Assembly: GCA_021372715.1 (NCBI GenBank)
Contig: JAJFTX010000133.1
Coordinates: forward strand, 1-6,728
Direction: 5' to 3'
DNA from: Methanobacterium sp.
GTDB taxonomy: Archaea > Methanobacteriota > Methanobacteria > Methanobacteriales > Methanobacteriaceae
Length of the DNA: 6,728 nucleotides
The notes beneath the pieces are model-generated. The model made no database searches, was not told where the DNA came from, and saw only the letters and a list, made by a program, of their open reading frames with translations. Below, one piece after another: positions 1-4,649 of this stretch (within the stretch, counting starts at the first letter, position 1; the number at the start of each line of letters is the position of its first letter). The translations under genes were made by a program, and so were the position numbers.

Positions 1-524
1 TTGCTCTTGGTTTCTAGCCAGTCATTCCAGCTGGTCCCGCCCTGAGTGTATCCGTTTCTCAGTAGGGATTCCAGGTCCCCACTAACATTAGTGGCTGCTG
101 GTTTCAGGTCTTTGGCCTGATCCTCATATTTAGAATGGTCAGCGCTGTCTTCTTTGCTCACGCAGTGAGGTGCGGAGAAAGTGTCGCTGATATAATGGGA
201 GGCCACTCCATAATCATAACTTGCCTCTTTATAATCTCCTCGATCATAGGCTATTTTTCCTTTATCAAGCCAGGTCTTTGCTTTCTGGTAACTTTTAGGA
301 TAGCTATGGGTGGTGAAGTCTTTGAATACTTCATCTGGATCGTTAGAGGCGTTTTTCATGATCTCCAGGTTAAGATTCTTCTGAACCTCCGGGGGCAGTC
401 CCTGATACACGAAATCTGCTATTTCAGAATGTGTTTTCCAGGACCAGGCCTCAGAAGATGGAACCGTGGCCATGATGAATATCATAAAAATTATTAAAAT
501 ATTAAAAGTCTTTTTAGCTGACAT
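1..524 (-). CDS. Secreted zinc-dependent phospholipase C-family protein (5' part; C-terminus beyond left edge)
   Basis: Reading leftward from an ATG at 524, the frame stays open to the window edge (174 codons). It begins with a lysine-bearing hydrophobic signal peptide (about residues 1-26) ending ..SSEA, followed by WSW. In Bacillus cereus phospholipase C the mature protein starts with a zinc-binding Trp1, and cleavage after Ala26 here would likewise expose Trp27. The metal-site pattern fits well: His110-x3-Asp114-x5-His120 and His130-x3-Glu134 have the same spacings as His118/Asp122/His128 and His142/Glu146 of the Bacillus enzyme. His32, Asp62/Asp64 and His73 are candidates for the remaining ligands. 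The protein should act outside the cell, cleaving phosphoester head groups of lipids or other phosphoesters; the substrate is not shown. AGGT at 537-534, 9 nt upstream, supports this start. An open frame on the opposite strand (135-497) is a shadow of this gene. Confidence 0.82.
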   Translation of the reverse strand, partial: MSAKKTFNILIIFMIFIMATVPSSEAWSWKTHSEIADFVYQGLPPEVQKNLNLEIMKNASNDPDEVFKDFTTHSYPKSYQKAKTWLDKGKIAYDRGDYKEASYDYGVASHYISDTFSAPHCVSKEDSADHSKYEDQAKDLKPAATNVSGDLESLLRNGYTQGGTSWNDWLETKS

Positions 525-550
525 AGAAGGTTTACCTAACCATGATTTAT

Positions 551-558
551 TATTTATA
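551..558 (-). promoter_or_regulatory. TATA box candidate for the phospholipase gene
   Basis: Reading leftward the sequence is TATAAATA, inside the 80-nt gap between the two minus-strand genes. Archaeal transcription usually starts about 25 nt downstream of the TATA centre, which would fall around 528-530, only a few bases before the ATG at 524. That would give a leaderless or nearly leaderless message lacking the AGGT site at 537-534. The box fits the archaeal consensus, but AT-rich spacers produce such matches by chance. Confidence 0.4.
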
Positions 559-604
559 ATATTGAATTGGGGATGTAATGAATTTATTGGTGATTAATGA
601 ATTT

Positions 605-1228
605 TTAATGTCTTCCCAGAATTCTTCTTATAAAGATAGGCATTATAGGTACCAGTAAATAAATAAGATAACTATAACCAGGTATCCAGAAAGATAATAT
701 CATTCCTAAAGCTGCAATACAGGGTATAACTAGATTTAGACTATAAATTAATTTTTTATCTTCTTTTTCGAAGATTTTTTCACTAAGTTCCTTTTCTATG
801 ACCTGTCTTCGAATTAAAAATGAAAATATCCCCAGTAAGAATAGATTTGTGTTGAAAAAAAGAGCTGCAGGTGTTTTACTACCAAAATCTCCCACCAGAT
901 AAGAGGAGAAGGGCATAATAGCCACGAAAAATAGCCATACCACATTTAATCTGAACAATCCCTTATCCGCTCTTTGAATACGGTCAAATCCACGATGATG
1001 GTTAAGCCAGAAGGCGGTTAATATGAAGAAGCTGAGAGCGTAGATGAAGATGTTAGTGCCCTGATTTCCCAGGGCATCCCAAACAGCCGCGTTGGTCCAT
1101 ACACCTACCGGTTCTGGTAAACGTAAATTTAAAACCATTAAAGTCATAGCTATAGCAAAAATACCATCCACCAGTGTCTCAATACGTTTGGTAGAAATGA
1201 ATTGATCATCTTCACTTAAGTTATCCAT
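605..1228 (-). CDS. TMEM175-family (DUF1211) membrane channel protein
   Basis: This 207-residue protein has six hydrophobic segments at roughly residues 18-36, 58-76, 92-113, 121-140, 160-181 and 184-203. That is the size and layout of prokaryotic TMEM175 homologues, which form tetrameric potassium-leak channels. The first helix carries the family signature region: Arg15 followed by LVD-GIFAIAMTL, matching the R-x3-FSD motif with Leu-Val in place of Phe-Ser. The second helix ends WLNHH, and helix three has NVVWLFFVAIMPF, both characteristic of the family. The start is the ATG at 1228, with TGAGGA 6 nt upstream (1240-1235). It lies 80 nt upstream of the phospholipase gene on the same strand, but that gene has its own TATA candidate, so a shared transcript is uncertain. 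Ion selectivity cannot be read from the sequence. Confidence 0.88.
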   Translation of the reverse strand: MDNLSEDDQFISTKRIETLVDGIFAIAMTLMVLNLRLPEPVGVWTNAAVWDALGNQGTNIFIYALSFFILTAFWLNHHRGFDRIQRADKGLFRLNVVWLFFVAIMPFSSYLVGDFGSKTPAALFFNTNLFLLGIFSFLIRRQVIEKELSEKIFEKEDKKLIYSLNLVIPCIAALGMILSFWIPGYSYLIYLLVPIMPIFIRRILGRH

Positions 1229-1286
1229 ACTTTATCCTCACACTATAGACTCCTAATCTATCAGTTATTTTTTGCTCACTTAATAT

Positions 1287-1296
1287 TTTTTATAAA
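1287..1296 (-). promoter_or_regulatory. TATA box candidate for the TMEM175-family gene
   Basis: On the minus strand this reads TTTATAAAAA. A start about 25 nt downstream, near 1267, would give a leader of roughly 38 nt that includes the TGAGGA ribosome site. The region is close to symmetrical: the plus strand also reads TTTATAAATA at 1289-1298, so it could serve the divergent gene as well. Confidence 0.45.
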
Positions 1297-1337
1297 TACA
1301 AACTACTATAGATATTAAAGGTGATACATTTAATTAC

Positions 1338-1352
1338 TATTATACTAAATAT
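1338..1352 (+). promoter_or_regulatory. TATA-like element upstream of the ribbon-helix-helix gene
   Basis: The AT-rich stretch around TATTATACTAAATAT lies about 25-30 nt before AGGAGTGA (1371), where an archaeal promoter for the plus-strand pair would be expected. No clear BRE can be seen. The alternative is the symmetrical element at 1289-1298, which would give a longer leader. Confidence 0.35.
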
Positions 1353-1370
1353 ATTATCATAGGTCTTATC

Positions 1371-1378
1371 AGGAGTGA
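1371..1378 (+). promoter_or_regulatory. Ribosome binding site AGGAGTGA that fixes the start of the ribbon-helix-helix gene
   Basis: AGGAGTGA is a near-complete match to the archaeal 16S complement. It sits 8 nt before the ATG at 1387 but overlaps the in-frame GTG at 1375, so the GTG cannot be the start used with this site. It is 38 nt from the ATG at 1417, too far to serve that codon. Confidence 0.7.
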
Positions 1379-1386
1379 ATAATGGT

Positions 1387-1557
1387 ATGAGCAGGAAATC
1401 CAGAGAAAATGAGACCATGTCTCAGATCAGTATAAAATTACCTAAAGAGTTATTAGAGAAATATAACCATTACGCCAGGTCAAAGAGCAATCCACGCAGT
1501 TATTATATGCGGGAAGCCCTGGTTGAGTATATGGAAAGAAAGGAGAAAGAAAAATAA
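1387..1557 (+). CDS. Small ribbon-helix-helix (CopG/Arc-type) DNA-binding protein
   Basis: This 56-residue protein has a core with the ribbon-helix-helix pattern. A short alternating strand, QISIKLP, is followed by helix KELLEKYNHYARSK, a turn (SNPRS), then helix YYMREALVEYMERK and a charged tail. Proteins of this fold dimerise, place the paired strands in the DNA major groove and often repress their own operon. The start at 1387 was chosen from the AGGAGTGA site. The ATG at 1417, immediately before the strand, is a fallback that would give 46 residues. The stop is 5 nt before the metallophosphatase start, so the two genes are probably co-transcribed. This resembles an antitoxin-regulator position, but the partner is a phosphatase rather than a known toxin family. 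The operator is unknown. Confidence 0.8.
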   Translation: MSRKSRENETMSQISIKLPKELLEKYNHYARSKSNPRSYYMREALVEYMERKEKEK

Positions 1558-1562
1558 AAAAA

Positions 1563-2335
1563 ATGATAAAACAATATCCTAAACTAATAGAATTACCCCG
1601 TAAAGGGAAGGCCATAATCGTAACCGATATACATGGAAACCAGAAGGACTATTATCGGTATATGGAATTGTGGGAAGAATTCCAGAGTAAAGATAATCAT
1701 TTCATACTAACCGGAGACTTCATACACAACACCAAAACCCCTGATGGTTCATTAGAGATAATAGAATCAGTAAAAAAACACTATGAAGACGAGGAAAACT
1801 TCCACGCCCTACTGGGCAATCATGAATGGGCCCAGCTCACCGGGACCAGCATCTTCAAAGCAGGTTATAACCAGAACTACGATTTCCTGAATCTGGTGGA
1901 GTTAAAATACGGATACCTCTCCGATGATAAACTGCACAGCTACTTCGATCTATTCCGGAAACTAGCCATCGCAGTAAGAACAGAGAACCAGGTACTCATC
2001 AGCCATGCCGGACCAGCCAAAACACTGAAAGCCCTGATGAAATCAGTAACATAAAAGAAGAAGAATATGCAGATAACCAGGTACTATATGAGATGTTATG
2101 GGAGAGAAACTACAGCTTAAGCCGTAACTATCTAGATCCCTTCTTAGAGAAATTTCATTGCAAAACATCCATAGTAGGCCACACCCCCGTAGATGGAGTT
2201 GAACTAAACGGGAATCAGTTAGTAGTATCATCCAGTTTCGGAAGAGGTAAAAAAGCCTATGTAGAACTAGATCTAGAGAAGAAGATAAAAAATGGACAGG
2301 ATTTATTAAAAATGGTAAAGTACATAGACGACTAA
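1563..2335 (+). pseudogene. PPP-type metallophosphatase, interrupted by a frameshift near 2027-2039
   Basis: The 5' frame (1563-2054) carries the calcineurin-like metal-site motifs in order: VTDIHGN (Asp22, His24), TGDFIHN (Gly51-Asp52), LLGNHEW (85-88) and LISHAGP (His148). It then runs off in a short tail to a TAA. The last family motif, IVGHTPVDG, and the C-terminal strands (SSSFGRGKKAY) lie in the next frame, open without a stop through this junction to the TAA at 2333-2335. Joining them around 2027-2039 restores a continuous protein of about 257 residues, normal for small serine/threonine-type phosphatases. One missing base would explain it, such as an A in the AAA run at 2028-2030 or a G near 2036. 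This could be a real mutation or a sequencing error. The ATG at 2093 could start only the C-terminal fragment, which lacks most metal ligands. GGAG at 1542-1545 is 17 nt from the ATG at 1563, so translation is probably coupled to the preceding gene. Confidence 0.8.
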
Positions 2336-2384
2336 ACTCCATACCAAAGGTAAATCGAAGATATACTTAAAATCAATAATATAA

Positions 2385-2504
2385 CCCCTAAACAACCCTT
2401 TAGATAAAACCCTAATCAACCCTTTAAATTAAACCCTAATCAACTCTTTAGATTGAACTCTAATCAACCCTTTAGATTGAACCCTAAACAAACCTTGAGA
2501 TTGA
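2385..2504 (+). repeat. 24-nt tandem repeat array (five units, decaying further to about 2580)
   Basis: Five head-to-tail 24-nt units start at 2385, 2409, 2433, 2457 and 2481. Each begins with a form of ACCCTAATCA and most end in TTTAGATTGA; units 3 and 4 differ from each other by only two substitutions. The pattern continues weakly in phase: AGATTGAAA recurs at 2498 and 2546, exactly two periods apart, and CAATCCTTTACTAG at 2563-2576 is another worn copy. Each unit contains the arms TCAA and TTGA around 9 nt, so it could be a weak protein-binding site. There are no spacers, so it is not CRISPR. The array occupies most of the 286-nt gene-free stretch 2336-2621, which otherwise shows only a TATA-like element near its end. 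Confidence 0.85.
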
Positions 2505-2586
2505 AAGTAAAATAATCTTTATTAGAATTTAATAAAATCTTCACCAGATTGAAAATAAAAAACAATCCTTTACTAGAATTAGAAAT

Positions 2587-2597
2587 AAATATAATAT
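2587..2597 (+). promoter_or_regulatory. TATA-like element for the exported protein gene
   Basis: The stretch AATAAATATAATATTATA (about 2585-2601) contains the best TATA candidate before the plus-strand gene. A start 25 nt downstream would fall near 2615, giving a very short leader beginning at or in the G-run 2614-2618. The exact box is uncertain because the whole region is AT-rich. Confidence 0.4.
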
Positions 2598-2627
2598 TAT
2601 ACTCTTATATTAAGGGGGAATATGAAT

Positions 2628-3383
2628 ATGAAAATAGACCAAATAAAGAATTTGAGTATTTTAATATTTTTTAGTCTGTCTTTTGTTTTTGCCATCACCA
2701 TTAGTATAAATACTGTAGCGGCAGAAGATACGGTGCAAACTAATATGGACTCGATAAGTGTAGATGATACTAATGCAGATTCTATGGGTAATGGTTCTGC
2801 TGAAGGACTATTAATTCAATCTGATGATCCTAATTATCGACCTAAAGATGGGGATTTCCGGGTAACCATCACTAAAATAAATGGTAAAAAGGTTGAATAT
2901 AGTTCATATCATATTAAAAATGGTGAAAAAATCACCATAGAGGCCAAACTCGAACAATATGATGGATTATTCAAAGAATGGATCTTTCAAGGATGGAGAC
3001 ATCTGAGTTTTTACTTCACAAGCTATGATGGAAGCATAGTTTACTGGAAGAAAGAGAATGTATTAACCGGACTTTTCACAGGAAAAGCCAGTGTCACCCT
3101 TGATACAAGTAAATTAAACCTTCCCAATGGAAGTAATTATGCCTTTAGAATCATTTATCCCAGTTATACACCTGCCAAAGACTTTGAACAAATAGTCTTA
3201 GAACCAAGAAACTCCCAATACCCACCAGGACAGCCAGAAGATGAAGATAACAATAATCCAAAACATAACCACCCAATAAACGCTGCAATGATACCTATGC
3301 AAGACACCGGCCCACCCATAGGATTAGCAATACTAGCAATCTTCGCAGTGATAGGTGGAACCCTCTCCAACAAGAAAAAATAA
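2628..3383 (+). CDS. Exported protein of unknown function with a sorting-signal-like C-terminus
   Basis: I do not recognise a named family for the body of this 251-residue protein. A lysine-containing start and hydrophobic segment (about residues 9-29) ending VAA-ED form a signal peptide. Residues about 75-193 alternate polar and hydrophobic positions with many aromatic residues, suggesting a beta-sandwich; this part includes FRVTITKINGKKVEY and SNYAFRIIYPSYTP. A proline-, asparagine- and histidine-rich linker follows (197-218). The tail is IPMQDTG (222-228), a hydrophobic segment (229-246) and KKK (249-251), the order seen in sortase-processed surface proteins and common at the ends of methanobacterial surface proteins. 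It is therefore expected outside the membrane, anchored at its C-terminus. I chose the ATG at 2628 because GGGGG (2614-2618) is 9 nt away; the in-frame ATG at 2622 is only 3 nt from it and would add two residues. Confidence 0.75.
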   Translation: MKIDQIKNLSILIFFSLSFVFAITISINTVAAEDTVQTNMDSISVDDTNADSMGNGSAEGLLIQSDDPNYRPKDGDFRVTITKINGKKVEYSSYHIKNGEKITIEAKLEQYDGLFKEWIFQGWRHLSFYFTSYDGSIVYWKKENVLTGLFTGKASVTLDTSKLNLPNGSNYAFRIIYPSYTPAKDFEQIVLEPRNSQYPPGQPEDEDNNNPKHNHPINAAMIPMQDTGPPIGLAILAIFAVIGGTLSNKKK

Positions 3384-3386
3384 ATC

Positions 3387-3407
3387 TTTTTTTTATTCCA
3401 TTTTTTT
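3387..3407 (+). terminator. Oligo-T terminator after the exported protein gene
   Basis: Runs of eight T (3387-3394) and seven T (3401-3407) begin 4 nt after the TAA of the plus-strand gene. Archaeal RNA polymerase commonly terminates at such T-rich tracts without a hairpin. The next gene is convergent, so termination is expected here. Confidence 0.55.
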
Positions 3408-3433
3408 AGAAATATACCATAAAAGAGTTATTT

Positions 3434-3440
3434 AAAAAAA
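3434..3440 (-). terminator. Oligo-T tract downstream of the zinc-ribbon gene
   Basis: On the minus strand this is a run of seven T preceded by AAAAAAC, so AAAAAA and TTTTTT arms could also pair. It lies about 48 nt past the stop of the minus-strand zinc-ribbon gene and mirrors the plus-strand T-runs at 3387-3407, giving a convergent terminator zone. Confidence 0.45.
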
Positions 3441-3487
3441 GTTTTTTATAAATTTAAAATATCATAGTACTATTTACCTATTAATAG

Positions 3488-4456
3488 CTAACCTAAATTA
3501 GCAATATTTCCCACAATAGCCGCCTTAAGAACAGCCCCATTAACTGGAATGGATATTCTGCGATTATCATTAGAGAAAGTGAGAGTAGTTTTATCTGTAC
3601 CAGTGAAATACTCGGTTTTCTGTTTATTCTCCCTCTGGGATCCAATTCCATCCTTATAGGGTTCGATGGCAACGATCTTCCTTAAATCAATATTCACCGT
3701 TCTCATACTCCCCAGGAAAGTTAATCTTTTACTGGTTAAGACCAGAGTGCCCTGATCAATCTTTTTAAGCTCATCATGGGACACGCTTCGTGCCGATACA
3801 CCGCCTAATCGGAAGGAAACTCCTTTTGCCACTCTGAAGCTCGGCCCTCCATAGCCCCCCAGTGTTTGTCGCACTGAACGAGCCTCTAAAAAGGATATAT
3901 TAGGCAGGACCAGATTACATACTTCATTCTTCTTCAATATCATAGGCGAACTAGTGCTGCTGGTTAGTTTTACTCTTCCACTGGCTAGGTTGTTGATGAA
4001 CTGATTTATATCTCTCTCTTTCTCTGCTACCAGTTCCTGTTGCTGCTTCTTTATCCGTTCCTTTTCCTGTATCTTAAGCTTTTTTTCCTCAACTATTTCC
4101 TGCTTTTTCTCTTCCCGATCCATTCTCCGTTGTTCCTCATTGGAGATTCCTCCGTTGGCTATTCTAGCCCATTCTTCATAGGTTAATGGTTTGTTTCGGT
4201 ACTTCTGCCATATGGGATTGTCTAGATCCTGGATACTGGTGAGTTTATATTTGCCTGATTTCTCCTCAAATACCGCTCCACAGTAATTACATTGATAAGT
4301 GTAATGGGTATTGAAAGTTCCTTTGCGAATGTTCTCAGTTAAATGACCGGTGTTACAAGCAGGACAGTCTGGGGTTTCATCTTCTATTTTTTCCCCACAT
4401 TCCTGGCAGAAAATAGCGTAATCCGGGTTTTCTGTGTTGCACTTGGGACATATCAT
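3488..4456 (-). CDS. Double zinc-ribbon, coiled-coil protein with a C-terminal PH/GRAM-like domain
   Basis: This 322-residue cytoplasmic protein has three visible parts. Two zinc ribbons come first: Cys3/Cys6 with Cys17/Cys20, then Cys31/Cys34 with Cys56/Cys59, all eight ligands present. A Glu/Lys/Gln-rich helix (about 106-150) is a probable coiled coil. Residues about 157-320 resemble the PH/GRAM-like module found in many bacterial and archaeal proteins of unknown function, with GGYGGPSFRVAKGVSFRLGG, GTLVLTSKRLTFLG and RKIVAIEPYKDGIG followed by a TEYFTG strand. There is no signal peptide or membrane span. Such modules often bind membranes or other proteins, but no role is established here. 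The ATG at 4456 is preceded 9 nt upstream by AGGAT (4470-4466). It lies downstream of the PP2C gene on the same strand, 193 nt away with its own TATA candidate, so it is probably transcribed separately. Confidence 0.8.
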   Translation of the reverse strand: MICPKCNTENPDYAIFCQECGEKIEDETPDCPACNTGHLTENIRKGTFNTHYTYQCNYCGAVFEEKSGKYKLTSIQDLDNPIWQKYRNKPLTYEEWARIANGGISNEEQRRMDREEKKQEIVEEKKLKIQEKERIKKQQQELVAEKERDINQFINNLASGRVKLTSSTSSPMILKKNEVCNLVLPNISFLEARSVRQTLGGYGGPSFRVAKGVSFRLGGVSARSVSHDELKKIDQGTLVLTSKRLTFLGSMRTVNIDLRKIVAIEPYKDGIGSQRENKQKTEYFTGTDKTTLTFSNDNRRISIPVNGAVLKAAIVGNIANLG

Positions 4457-4490
4457 TTTGATTACATCCTTATTTTTAGTTTTACAAAGA

Positions 4491-4503
4491 TAAATGTATA
4501 ATT
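4491..4503 (-). promoter_or_regulatory. TATA-like element for the zinc-ribbon gene
   Basis: The minus strand reads AATTATACATTTA here. A start about 25 nt downstream, near 4472, would leave a leader of some 16 nt that just includes the AGGAT site at 4470-4466. The position is good; the sequence match is moderate. Confidence 0.35.
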
Positions 4504-4585
4504 ACCGGCATTTTAATTATGTTAATTTTTTTTAGATGAATGTTAATAATGCTGATATTTTTTTGAATATTTTGGGTCTTATAAT

Positions 4586-4631
4586 ATTATTATTCTTTTA
4601 AATCTTAAGAGATTATTATTCTTTTAAATCT
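4586..4631. repeat. Perfect 20-nt direct repeat, 26-nt period, in the gap after the PP2C gene
   Basis: ATTATTATTCTTTTAAATCT occurs at 4586-4605 and again without mismatch at 4612-4631, separated by TAAGAG. It ends about 18 nt past the stop of the minus-strand PP2C gene. Within the 193-nt spacer it may reflect replication slippage, or form a paired protein-binding site. It contains no hairpin arms of note and, read on the minus strand, no T-run that would mark a terminator. Confidence 0.8.
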
Positions 4632-4649
4632 GCTCTTGTTAGGATGTTA

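Noticed and set aside
135..497. Plus-strand open frame of 120 codons
   Set aside because: It lies opposite the phospholipase gene, whose minus-strand frame has a signal peptide and zinc-site motifs; this frame has no recognisable domain.
2019..2054. Programmed -1 frameshift in the metallophosphatase
   Set aside because: No X XXY YYZ heptamer in the correct phase and no obvious downstream pseudoknot; loss of one base explains it more simply.
2043..2342. Minus-strand open frame of 99 codons
   Set aside because: It is opposite the C-terminal part of the metallophosphatase, which contains the conserved GHTPVDG motif; composition is typical of an antisense shadow.
2385..2504. Telomere-like TTAGGGTT on the minus strand of the repeats
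   Set aside because: It is an incidental part of the 24-nt unit in an internal intergenic region with no other sign of a chromosome end.
2411..2510. Coding octapeptide repeat (one frame reads like PNQPFRLN per unit)
   Set aside because: The frame has no start codon, is interrupted by TAA within the first unit and soon after the fifth, and has no ribosome site.
2385..2580. CRISPR array
   Set aside because: The 24-nt units abut directly with no unique spacers, and no cas genes are present.
3164..3373. Minus-strand open frame of 69 codons
   Set aside because: It is opposite the linker and sorting tail of the exported protein and has no ribosome site or domain.
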